A DNA stretch of 8,027 nt, taken from assembly GCA_902766515.1 (NCBI GenBank), contig CACXEB010000053.1, forward strand, positions 1 through 8,027. Direction: 5' to 3'. Both the position numbers and the translations under genes were made by a program. Under the pieces are notes generated by a model. The model was not told where the DNA came from and did no database searches. It saw only the letters and a program-made list of their open reading frames with translations. Positions 1 to 6,465 of the stretch are shown piece after piece. Within the stretch, counting starts at the first letter, position 1, and every line of letters starts with the position of its first letter. This stretch comes from an uncultured Eubacteriales bacterium (lineage in GTDB: Bacteria; Bacillota_A; Clostridia; Christensenellales; Aristaeellaceae).

Positions 1-3
1 AAT

Positions 4-120
4 CCGCAGCAGCGGCATGTACGGTGCGAGGACCAAACGGCGTCAGCCGTTTGTACCTTGCAGATTTGCCGTTCAGGCAAATCTGAGGGGGGTTACGCAG
101 GGGGGACGCAAGTCCCCCCT
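4..120. repeat. Cluster of four stem-loops downstream of the AraC gene
   Basis: This non-coding stretch contains consecutive perfect inverted repeats. A weak one is at 4-15 (4-bp stem CCGC/GCGG, loop AGCA). Three strong ones follow: 34-53 (8-bp stem CAAACGGC, loop GTCA), 61-85 (10-bp stem CAGATTTGCC, loop GTTCA) and 99-120 (9-bp stem AGGGGGGAC, loop GCAA, a GNRA-type loop on the plus strand). None is followed by a clear T-run on either strand, so these are not textbook intrinsic terminators, although the one at 99-120 lies 12 bp past the stop codon of the regulator gene and could still help end that transcript. The dense packing suggests a dispersed palindromic repeat or a structured RNA. Its identity is not recognised, and it may continue to the left of the window. 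Confidence 0.6.
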
Positions 121-131
121 ACGATCACCGG

Positions 132-2063
132 TCACGGTGTAAATGTCCCATTGCGGTAGTTGGTGGCGCTTTCGCCGGTGTTGCGCTTGAAGGCGCGGCA
201 GAAGGAGTTGGCGGAAGCGTAGCCGGACTGCTGGGCGATCTCGTTGATCTTCAGGTTGGTTTCGCGCAGCAGCGTCTTGGCGCGGGCGATCCGCAGGTCC
301 TCCACATAGCTGAAGAAGTTGGTGCCCGTCTGGGCCTTGAAGAGGCAGGAGAGATAGGATTCCGACATGTGGAACCGGTCGGCCACGCCGGCCAGGGACA
401 GGTCGGCGTCCATATAGTGCCCGTCGATGTAGGCGGTAACCTCGTCGATGGACTGCTGCCTGCAGCCGTCCCCCTTCGTCTGGCGGACCGCGGCGCACAA
501 AGCGCCGTACAGGGCGCCGATTGTGTCCAGCTGGGCCTCGGCCGGCAGCGTCATCAGCGACTGCACGCCGGCCAGGACCTCGTTGGATTTTTCGGCGGGC
601 AGGCCGGCCATGGCGTTGATCTGCAGCAGGGTGCTCAGCAGGCTGTCCGCGAGCAGCCGGGCGATGTAATCGGGGATCGCCGCGCCCCGGCGGTTCTGCT
701 CCCGCAGCTGCGCCAGGATCTCCCGGACCCCGGCCTCGTCGGCGCCCATGACGGCGTTGACCAGCCTGCGCTGCATGTCCTGGGGATAAAACACGATGGG
801 CTGGCGGTCACCACTTTCCTGGTAATACTGCACGGATTCGCCGCCGGCGGGCGGCAGGTAGACCATGGACGAGGCGTTGTCCCAGCTGCGCACCACTTCG
901 GTCAGGCGGTCCACGGGATTCCCCACGCAGACGCGGAAGGACCCGTCCACTTCACAGGGCAGGTTTTCCCGGACCATGCGGACCAGGGCCTCGATGCGCT
1001 CCTGCAGGCGGCTGCCGGACAACAGCAGCACGTAGTCGCTTTCCGACCGGCTCATGTGCAGGGCGTCCGCCTCCAGGGATTCGACGGCCAGCCGGATGAC
1101 CGCCTTGCCGTTCACGAATCGCCGCAGGTCCCTGGCGTCCTCGTTCCCGCCGGAAAAATGCATCAGCACCACCCGCATGGGGCTTTCGAGGCGGATGCCG
1201 GAGAGGCTGTCCGCGATGGCCCAGGCGTTTTCCTCCTCCTCAAAATCGCCGTCCAGCAGCTGCGTGAGGAAGGACCGCTGCAGGTAGGGCCGCTGATTTG
1301 CCAGGGTCTGTTCCATGTGGTCGTGCGCGGTCCGGATGTCCTCCAGGCTCTGGCGCAGGCTGCTGAAGGCTTTGCCGTAGCTCATCCCGCCCAGCGCCTG
1401 CGCCGTGCCGCCAAAGGCCAGCCGGCTCAGGCAGGCGGCGTTCCGCCGGGAAAACAGGTAGCTGAACCCCAAGGCCAGCAGCGCGGCCGCCAGCAGGGTG
1501 GCGGTCAGGGCCCACCGGAGGCGGTTGAGCCGGGCGAACATGCCTTCCGGGGAACGGGCGATGGCCACCGTCAGACCGGTCCGGTCCGACCGGGTCCGCG
1601 AAATGAGCATATCCCGCCCGTTGATCGTCGCTTTCGTCAGATCCATCTGTCCGGGCTGATCCCTGAGGAAGGCCCGCAGCGCCTCCGCCGCCTGCTCTCC
1701 CTGCCCGCTGAACGCCAGCAGCGCGCCGTCCGGGCTTTCAGCGCAGGCGATATCGTCCGGATCCAGCTGCAGGGTATCCAGCAGGCTTGCCAGGCGCTGC
1801 CGGTCAGCGTACCACTGGCCGTAGGCCGTCGGGCTGTTCATCTTCCGGATGCTGTAATCGCTCGCCTGCTGCAGCTGCATGTCAAGGACCGTCACCGCCT
1901 GGGTCAGCAGCGTACGGTTTTCATTTTCGATATCCGCCTGAACAGCCTGGGAAAAACGAAAATAACAGATACAGGCTGTCAGCATCGGGATCAGCAGCAC
2001 CGCGAGATAGGTGCTGAAATAGCTGTACAGCAGCTTCTTTCCGCCGCGATCCGTACGTTGCAT
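132..2063 (-). CDS. Membrane-bound AraC-family transcriptional regulator with extracytoplasmic sensor region
   Basis: This 643-residue protein is predicted to sense a signal outside the cell and bind DNA inside it. Residues about 11-35 form a first membrane helix, 36-183 an extracytoplasmic region, and 184-204 a second membrane helix (LRWALTATLLAAALLALGF). The C-terminus, about 539-640, is a complete AraC double helix-turn-helix. Its first HTH is around 555-580 (MSESYLSCLFKAQTG) and its second around 605-630 (KINEIAQQSGYASANSF, then FKRNTGESATNYR). This architecture matches the B. subtilis YesS/YtdP type, which is usually linked to oligosaccharide transport; that role is inferred here. No sugar ABC transporter or sensor kinase lies in the window, and any partner may lie left of position 1. 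The ATG at 2063 is chosen because GGAGGAG at 2073-2079 is 9 nt away; the upstream in-frame ATG at 2072 directly abuts that site. Confidence 0.93.
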   Translation of the reverse strand: MQRTDRGGKKLLYSYFSTYLAVLLIPMLTACICYFRFSQAVQADIENENRTLLTQAVTVLDMQLQQASDYSIRKMNSPTAYGQWYADRQRLASLLDTLQLDPDDIACAESPDGALLAFSGQGEQAAEALRAFLRDQPGQMDLTKATINGRDMLISRTRSDRTGLTVAIARSPEGMFARLNRLRWALTATLLAAALLALGFSYLFSRRNAACLSRLAFGGTAQALGGMSYGKAFSSLRQSLEDIRTAHDHMEQTLANQRPYLQRSFLTQLLDGDFEEEENAWAIADSLSGIRLESPMRVVLMHFSGGNEDARDLRRFVNGKAVIRLAVESLEADALHMSRSESDYVLLLSGSRLQERIEALVRMVRENLPCEVDGSFRVCVGNPVDRLTEVVRSWDNASSMVYLPPAGGESVQYYQESGDRQPIVFYPQDMQRRLVNAVMGADEAGVREILAQLREQNRRGAAIPDYIARLLADSLLSTLLQINAMAGLPAEKSNEVLAGVQSLMTLPAEAQLDTIGALYGALCAAVRQTKGDGCRQQSIDEVTAYIDGHYMDADLSLAGVADRFHMSESYLSCLFKAQTGTNFFSYVEDLRIARAKTLLRETNLKINEIAQQSGYASANSFCRAFKRNTGESATNYRNGTFTP

Positions 2064-2072
2064 CCGAACCAT

Positions 2073-2079
2073 CTCCTCC
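2073..2079 (-). promoter_or_regulatory. Ribosome binding site that sets the AraC regulator start
   Basis: On the minus strand GGAGGAG lies 9 nt before the ATG at 2063. An in-frame ATG at 2072 touches the site with no spacing, so translation should begin at 2063 and the protein is three residues shorter than the longest reading. Confidence 0.75.
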
Positions 2080-2089
2080 GGCCGTCATA

Positions 2090-2111
2090 AAAAGCGAAAC
2101 GTTTCGGTTTT
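2090..2111. promoter_or_regulatory. Candidate LacI-family operator in the AraC regulator leader
   Basis: A perfect 12-bp palindrome, CGAAACGTTTCG (2095-2106), extends to a 22-bp palindrome with a single mismatched pair (2094/2107), flanked by AAAA and TTTT. A central CG between AAA and TTT half-sites is the hallmark of LacI/GalR-family operators. It lies 27 bp upstream of the chosen start of the AraC-type gene and about 110-130 bp downstream of that gene's predicted transcription start, so it could act as a roadblock, or control a second weak promoter (TTGTCC with CATAAA, about 2110-2136). No LacI-type protein is encoded in the window. Confidence 0.5.
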
Positions 2112-2148
2112 ATGGAATCGAATTCGCATCGGACAAATCCGGTCATTC

Positions 2149-2176
2149 AACAGGCGGCTGATCCGCAGGGCCTGTT
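2149..2176 (-). other. Possible leader hairpin in the AraC regulator mRNA
   Basis: The 7-bp arms AACAGGC (2149-2155) and GCCTGTT (2170-2176) enclose 14 nt that contain an alternative GCGG/CCGC pairing. It lies inside the predicted 5' untranslated leader. The stem is modest and could be chance; no known riboswitch class is recognised. Confidence 0.2.
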
Positions 2177-2225
2177 CTGCTTTTCCAGTTCTGTCCGATC
2201 CGTTTCGGTAACCTTTCGCGTTGGC

Positions 2226-2254
2226 ATTATACCCCATCCCCGACGTTTTTTCAA
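2226..2254 (-). promoter_or_regulatory. Sigma-A promoter for the AraC regulator gene
   Basis: On the minus strand TTGAAA (2249-2254) is followed after exactly 17 bp by a perfect TATAAT (2226-2231). This predicts transcription starting near 2219 and a leader of roughly 155 nt before the ATG at 2063, which is long enough to carry the palindrome at 2090-2111 and the hairpin at 2149-2176. Confidence 0.75.
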
Positions 2255-2284
2255 CCCCTCCGCAACAAATGTTAAGCATTTTTA

Positions 2285-2315
2285 CAGAATAATTTTTCAG
2301 AGAAAAATAATTCTG
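2285..2315. promoter_or_regulatory. AT-rich inverted repeat beside the ATPase promoter, candidate operator
   Basis: The left arm (2285-2298, CAGAATAATTTTTC) and right arm (2302-2315, GAAAAATAATTCTG) are inverted copies with 13 of 14 pairs matching around a 3-bp centre. The repeat ends three bases before the -35 box of the plus-strand promoter at 2319. It also lies about 30 bp upstream of the -35 of the divergent regulator promoter. That position suits an operator or an UP-like activating element. It lacks a T-run and has a weak AT stem, so a terminator is less likely. Confidence 0.45.
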
Positions 2316-2318
2316 CTA

Positions 2319-2346
2319 TTGACAGGACGTCAAAATCCGGTATACT
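2319..2346 (+). promoter_or_regulatory. Near-consensus sigma-A promoter for the ATPase gene
   Basis: A perfect TTGACA (2319-2324) is followed after 16 bp by TATACT (2341-2346, five of six consensus bases). Transcription should start near 2353, leaving a leader of about 90 nt before the ATG at 2443. It is a strong promoter by sequence, suggesting the gene is either highly expressed or held down by a repressor, for which the adjoining inverted repeat is a candidate site. Confidence 0.8.
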
Positions 2347-2430
2347 GATCATGTACGCATCATTCAGAACCTGTTTTGTGAAAAGCAGCTCCGTAATCCG
2401 GCCGCAAAACCGATTGAATGACCGATGACA

Positions 2431-2436
2431 GGGGGA
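2431..2436 (+). promoter_or_regulatory. Ribosome binding site that sets the ATPase start
   Basis: GGGGGA lies 6 nt before the ATG at 2443. The in-frame ATG at 2425 is upstream of this site and has no purine-rich motif of its own at suitable spacing. Starting at 2443 gives the N-terminus MFHGREQEL, matching the MF-GRE-EL opening usual in this ATPase family. Confidence 0.75.
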
Positions 2437-2442
2437 ATAGAA

Positions 2443-3834
2443 ATGTTTCATGGCAGAGAGCAGGAATTGCAGGCAATCCGGAAAGAGCTTTCTTCCTGGG
2501 ATCGAAGGACCGCCATTCTGGTTTACGGCAAACGCAGGACGGGAAAATCCACGCTGATCCGGGAAGCAGCCAGGAGTTTTGATGGCATCGTGATTGAGCA
2601 TCTGTGTGTGCAGAGCACGCTGGAAGGAAATCTGGCGCTGATTTACCGCAGCGTATACCAGACGCTGGGTCTGCCGGCGATCCAGTTCGGATCGTTGTTC
2701 GATATGATGGATTTCCTGAAGAACCAGGGAAAGCAGATCCTGCTGATGATTGATGAATATCCTTATCTGAAGCAGTCGAAAAAGCTGAACGAAGTGGACT
2801 CGTATATGCAGGCGGTCATCGACCGGCTGCCGCCCAACGTCAAGCTGATCCTCTGCGGCTCCTACATCACGATGATGAAGGAGCTGCTGACGGAGGGCAA
2901 TCCGTTGTTCGGCCGCTTTTCGCTGATCCTGCATATCCGTGACTTTGACTATTACGACGCCGCCCGGTTCTATCCCAACCTGTCCGCCCGGGATAAGATC
3001 GCGCTTTATGCGGTCTTCGGGGGATCTCCATATGTCCTGGAAAACCTGGATGTTCAGGTGTCCCTTCGGGAAAACATCCTGCGCCTGCTCCTGCCGGAAA
3101 CAGGGCTGATCCGGTCCCACATTGATAATACCATGCTGAGTGAAATCAGAAAGAATTATGACGTGCGCATTCTGGAAACCCTTGGAAACGGAAAAAAACG
3201 ATACAGCGAAATCTCCGACGCGCTGAAGATGGAAGAGACCGGCCTGCTGGAGAAACAGCTGAAGATCCTGATGAACATGGAAATCATCCAAAAAACGGAA
3301 CCTCTGAACCGCCGGAATGATAAAAAGAAACGGTTTTACGGGATTGTAGACAACCTGATGAGGTTTTATTTTTCCTTTATTTTCGGATCAGCGGGCATCA
3401 TTTCCCGCATCGGCGCCGCGCAGTATTTCCGCATGAACATCGAAGGAGAAAAGCTCCGCCAGTTCATCAGCCGGCGTCTGGAAGGCGTTACCCTGCAATA
3501 CTTTCACAGGATGGCCGGCATCGGCCTTTATAAGGATGTGGAAGACTTCGGCAGCTACTGGTATGACGATCCGGTCCGCAAAACCAACGGGGAGTTCGAC
3601 TGCGTCCTCAAACGGCAGGGAGATCAGTTCGACTTCTTTGAATGCAAATACTATGACCAGAAAATGGCGCTGAAAGAATGCCTGGAGGAAGAAAAACAGG
3701 TCCGTCAGCAGCCGGGACTGGCTGTTTCCCGGATCGGCTTCGTCTGCACCGGCGGGTTTCAGTTTCAGGAAACGGACAAATATATATTGATCGACGGGGA
3801 CGCGCTTTACGGAACAGCGCCCGGCAAACAATAG
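2443..3834 (+). CDS. Archaeal-type P-loop ATPase with winged helix and DUF234/nuclease-like C-terminal domain
   Basis: This 463-residue protein belongs to the archaeal ATPase (STAND-like) family with a DUF234 tail. Visible motifs are the N-terminal GREQEL; Walker A GKRRTGKS (29-36); Walker B ILLMIDEYPYL ending near 109; a sensor-like strand KLILCGS (about 134-140); and the family's FGGSPYVLENL segment. A winged helix follows at about 240-290 (RYSEISDALKMEETGLLEKQLKIL). The DUF234 region begins near 297 (RFYGIVDNLMRFYFSF), and near the end come GEFD (D386) and FFECK (E400, K402), which fit the D...ExK core of a PD-(D/E)XK fold. The family is widespread and its cellular role is poorly known; ATP and possibly nucleic-acid binding are expected. 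The gene stands alone on its strand with its own promoter, and its codons look visibly less GC-rich than those of the flanking genes, consistent with transfer. Whether the nuclease site is active cannot be judged. Confidence 0.92.
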   Translation: MFHGREQELQAIRKELSSWDRRTAILVYGKRRTGKSTLIREAARSFDGIVIEHLCVQSTLEGNLALIYRSVYQTLGLPAIQFGSLFDMMDFLKNQGKQILLMIDEYPYLKQSKKLNEVDSYMQAVIDRLPPNVKLILCGSYITMMKELLTEGNPLFGRFSLILHIRDFDYYDAARFYPNLSARDKIALYAVFGGSPYVLENLDVQVSLRENILRLLLPETGLIRSHIDNTMLSEIRKNYDVRILETLGNGKKRYSEISDALKMEETGLLEKQLKILMNMEIIQKTEPLNRRNDKKKRFYGIVDNLMRFYFSFIFGSAGIISRIGAAQYFRMNIEGEKLRQFISRRLEGVTLQYFHRMAGIGLYKDVEDFGSYWYDDPVRKTNGEFDCVLKRQGDQFDFFECKYYDQKMALKECLEEEKQVRQQPGLAVSRIGFVCTGGFQFQETDKYILIDGDALYGTAPGKQ

Positions 3835-3836
3835 AC

Positions 3837-3882
3837 GGCGCGCGGGACCGGCATCCGGTCCGGATGGGTCTGTCCGCGCGCC
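3837..3882. terminator. GC-rich stem-loop between convergent genes, possible bidirectional terminator
   Basis: A 9-bp perfect stem pairs GGCGCGCGG (3837-3845) with CCGCGCGCC (3874-3882). Inside it is a second 6-bp hairpin, GACCGG/CCGGTC (3846-3860, loop CAT). It fills most of the 63-bp gap between the convergent ATPase and GH2 genes, the right place for a shared terminator. Neither side has a proper T-run (only TTTATT and TATTGTTT are nearby), so termination is inferred from position and stem strength only. Confidence 0.4.
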
Positions 3883-3897
3883 GCCCGCGGTCATCGT

Positions 3898-6417
3898 TTA
3901 TTCGTCGGCTTTTTCCGTCACAGGCAGGCAGAGAACGGCTTCGCCCAAGCCTTCGGCGGAAACGGTCAGCTTCGCCCCGCCTGCTTCGTATCCCGCCCGC
4001 AGCACGGCCAGGGCCCGGCCATGGTAGCTGGTGAACCGTCCGCTCGTGTAGTTTTCATCCGTGACGGGATTGGCGCTGCCGAAGCCCAGCAGGTCTGCCG
4101 CGCCTGCCGCCCTGGCAGACAGCAGGGTGTCGGCGTCCGGTACGACGTTTCCTTCCGCGTCGACCAATGCCACATTCACATAACACAGGGATTCGCCGTC
4201 GGCCGTCAGCCCGGAGCATTCGGCCGTTAACCGAAGGGACGCGGGTTTCCCCGTGGTCCTGAGCACCGCGCGGGAAACCGCTTTCCCGTCGGTATAGCTG
4301 ACGGCCTCCACCGTGCCGGGCCGGTAGACCGTGCGGAACAGGAAGGTGAGCGGCAGGTCATGGACCGGCGCCTCCCCCGCCTTCTTGCGGCCCTGGCTTT
4401 CACCGTTGACGATGAGCTCCACTTCCTCCGCGCGGCTGAACACGGCGATGTCCACCGGTTTCCCCTCCTCACCCTGCCAGGTCCAGCGGGGCCACACGCC
4501 CGGGAAACCCCAGCTGGTCAGGGTTTCCACCTTGCCGGTCACCGCGGGGTCATAGGAGAACAGGGCGGTTTCCCCGCTGCCCCACACGATGCGGCGATAG
4601 ACGCCCTGGGGGCGGACCCCGCCGGTAACGTCAAAGTCCGCGTCGTTGGCCGTGCGCCAGGGGAAGGGCGATCCGCCTTCCCAGGGCATGATGGCCCGGG
4701 GATCGTCCGCCTCGTGGAACGCCGCCTTGCCGATGCCCGCCTCACCGATGTAGTCCCAGGCCGTCCAGGTGAAATCGCCGATGATCCAGGGCGTCTTTTC
4801 GATCATCGGCCAGTGGAGGCCGATCTCCTTGGGATAGTTTTCGCTGCCCAGGATGACCCGCTCGGGGAACATCTCATGGTCCTGCGCGTACCTGTCCTCC
4901 AGGTAGTTGTAGCCCACCACGTCCAGGCCGTTGACAAAGGCTTCGGTGTATTCCTCCCACAGCAGGTCGCGCCTGCCGCCGATATCGGCGTTCTGCAGGC
5001 CGCCGGACAGGCCTTCCGTCCGCTTTTTCATCTGCGCAGCCATCATCACGTCGTCCAGACCGCTCCAGAAGGAGCAGACGCCGTTGGACACCGGGCGGCT
5101 GGGATCCAGCTTCCGCACCGTTTCGGCCAGCCGGACAGCCCACACATAGCCGTCGTCCAGACCGCCTCGCTCGGTAATTTCATTGCCGGTGGACCAGATC
5201 ACCACGCAGGGGTGGCAGCGGTCGCGGCGCACAAAAGCGGTCAGGTCCTTCTCCCAGTCGGCGGCAAAATACTGGTTGTAGTCGCCGGGCTGCTTGCCCA
5301 TGCCCCACACGTCGAAAGCTTCGTTAAACACATACATGCCCAGCCGGTCACAGGCCTCGATCAGGGCCGCGGAGGGCGGGTTGTGGGTGGTGCGGATCGC
5401 GTTGAAGCCCAGTTCCCTGAGCTTTTTCACCTTGCGGGCCTCGGCGTCGTACACCGACACCGCGCCGATGGGACCGTTGTCATGGTGCAGGCAGCCGCCC
5501 CTGAGCTTCACGGACCGCCCGTTGATCCGCAGGCCGTGCTTCACGTCCGCTTCGATGGTGCGGATGCCGAAGAGCACGCTCTCCGCGTCCTCGGTGGGCG
5601 AATCGGCGGGCATCCTGTGCGTCCGGAAGGTCCCCGCGTCCTTCACCGCCGCCTGCAGGCGGTACAGGCAGGGATGCTCCGCGTCCCAGAGCAGCGGATC
5701 GTCCACGGTCAGGGTCATATAGGCCGTCCCGGCGGCCATGGCCTGCACCTGGACCAGGGTCCGGCTGCGCTTCACCGTTTCGCCGGTCCGGTCATCGATC
5801 AGGGAGAAGGTCACCTCGGCCAGCCGGTTTTCCGCGTGCCCGTTCCGGATTTCGGCGGATACCTGCAGGTAAGCGGTTTCGGGCCTGCCGTCGGCGTCGT
5901 ACTCGATCTTTTTCGTATAGCCGGCAAGCCCGCCGTACGCCACATGCAGCAGGGGCATGTGGGCGATCTCCACGCCCCGGAACAGGCCGGCGCCCGAAAA
6001 CCAGCGGGAGTTGGGCTGCATGCTGGGATTCACGGTGATGTAAACGCGGTTCTTTTCCCCCGGGTAGACCAGGTGCGTGATATCCGTTTCAAAGGGCGCG
6101 TAACCGTAATGCTGCAGCGCCGCCAGGGCGCCGTTGACTTCGACGGTGGCGTTCATCATCGCCCCGTCCAGCCGCAGGACGACGCGCTCGCCCGCCCATT
6201 CCGCGGGGATGTCGATCTCCTTCGCGTAGTGGGCCACGCCCGCGTTGTAATACCCGCTGGCGGGGCCGGAGGGCGCTTCGGGATACACATCGCTTTCGAT
6301 CATGCAGTCATGGGGCAGGTTCACCTTCCTGCCTCCGAGCGTACCGCTGAGCCGGCTGCCCAGATCGAGGATCCCCGGACCGAAGGACCAACCACGGTTG
6401 ATTTTCATACAGCGCAT
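3898..6417 (-). CDS. Glycoside hydrolase family 2 enzyme, beta-galactosidase-like
   Basis: This 839-residue retaining glycosidase is expected to release a terminal beta-linked sugar, most likely galactose, from oligosaccharides. In order it has the GH2 sugar-binding sandwich (about 4-180, with NLPHDCM and SRWFSGAGLFRGVEI), an Ig-like domain (about 185-290), and the TIM barrel from about 295 (LRGGCLHHDNG, IRTTHNPPS). C-terminal beta domains of the DUF4982/GH2-C type follow (about 600-839, with VELIVNGESQG and a Big-like tail). The acid/base is E413 in WSTGNEI and the likely nucleophile is E526 in LGSENYP, followed by GDFTWTAWDYIGE. The NKG motif of beta-glucuronidases is absent. There is no signal peptide, so it should be cytoplasmic. 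The ATG at 6417 is chosen for its AAAGGAGG site; the frame stays open to an ATG at 6447. It starts 48 nt after the esterase gene with no terminator between, so the two are probably co-transcribed. Other GH2 substrates cannot be excluded. Confidence 0.93.
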   Translation of the reverse strand: MRCMKINRGWSFGPGILDLGSRLSGTLGGRKVNLPHDCMIESDVYPEAPSGPASGYYNAGVAHYAKEIDIPAEWAGERVVLRLDGAMMNATVEVNGALAALQHYGYAPFETDITHLVYPGEKNRVYITVNPSMQPNSRWFSGAGLFRGVEIAHMPLLHVAYGGLAGYTKKIEYDADGRPETAYLQVSAEIRNGHAENRLAEVTFSLIDDRTGETVKRSRTLVQVQAMAAGTAYMTLTVDDPLLWDAEHPCLYRLQAAVKDAGTFRTHRMPADSPTEDAESVLFGIRTIEADVKHGLRINGRSVKLRGGCLHHDNGPIGAVSVYDAEARKVKKLRELGFNAIRTTHNPPSAALIEACDRLGMYVFNEAFDVWGMGKQPGDYNQYFAADWEKDLTAFVRRDRCHPCVVIWSTGNEITERGGLDDGYVWAVRLAETVRKLDPSRPVSNGVCSFWSGLDDVMMAAQMKKRTEGLSGGLQNADIGGRRDLLWEEYTEAFVNGLDVVGYNYLEDRYAQDHEMFPERVILGSENYPKEIGLHWPMIEKTPWIIGDFTWTAWDYIGEAGIGKAAFHEADDPRAIMPWEGGSPFPWRTANDADFDVTGGVRPQGVYRRIVWGSGETALFSYDPAVTGKVETLTSWGFPGVWPRWTWQGEEGKPVDIAVFSRAEEVELIVNGESQGRKKAGEAPVHDLPLTFLFRTVYRPGTVEAVSYTDGKAVSRAVLRTTGKPASLRLTAECSGLTADGESLCYVNVALVDAEGNVVPDADTLLSARAAGAADLLGFGSANPVTDENYTSGRFTSYHGRALAVLRAGYEAGGAKLTVSAEGLGEAVLCLPVTEKADE

Positions 6418-6426
6418 ACCGAATAT

Positions 6427-6434
6427 CCTCCTTT
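6427..6434 (-). promoter_or_regulatory. Ribosome binding site that sets the GH2 start
   Basis: AAAGGAGG on the minus strand lies 9 nt before the ATG at 6417. The in-frame ATG at 6447 lies upstream of it, and the ATG at 6408 would be 18 nt away. The site falls in the 48-nt gap after the esterase stop codon, supporting independent translation initiation within one message. Confidence 0.8.
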
Positions 6435-6465
6435 GCGGACTGTTCATGCGGGAAGCAGGATCATG

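Noticed and set aside
11..14. Lipoprotein signal in the esterase (Cys at residue 14 of the protein, LTVC; the coordinates given here are residue numbers of that protein)
   Set aside because: Val precedes the Cys where Gly, Ala or Ser is expected, and a good type I cleavage site (AFA) follows at residues 22-24.
34..120. CRISPR array at the left edge
   Set aside because: The inverted repeats differ from one another in sequence and are not regularly spaced direct repeats with unique spacers.
2085..2279. A 64-codon minus-strand open frame just upstream of the AraC gene, considered as a leader peptide
   Set aside because: Its start lies upstream of the predicted -35 and -10 boxes (2226-2254), so it would not be on the transcript, and its sequence is not recognisable.
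2351..2428. A 25-codon open frame in the ATPase leader, ending in an ATGA overlap with the ATG at 2425
   Set aside because: Its ATG lies at or before the predicted transcription start and has no ribosome binding site. The overlap involves an ATG that is not the best start of the ATPase.
2272..3291. A 339-codon minus-strand open frame opposite the ATPase gene
   Set aside because: The plus-strand frame has clear Walker motifs, a ribosome binding site and a promoter. The antisense product is Gln/His/Arg-rich with no recognisable domain.
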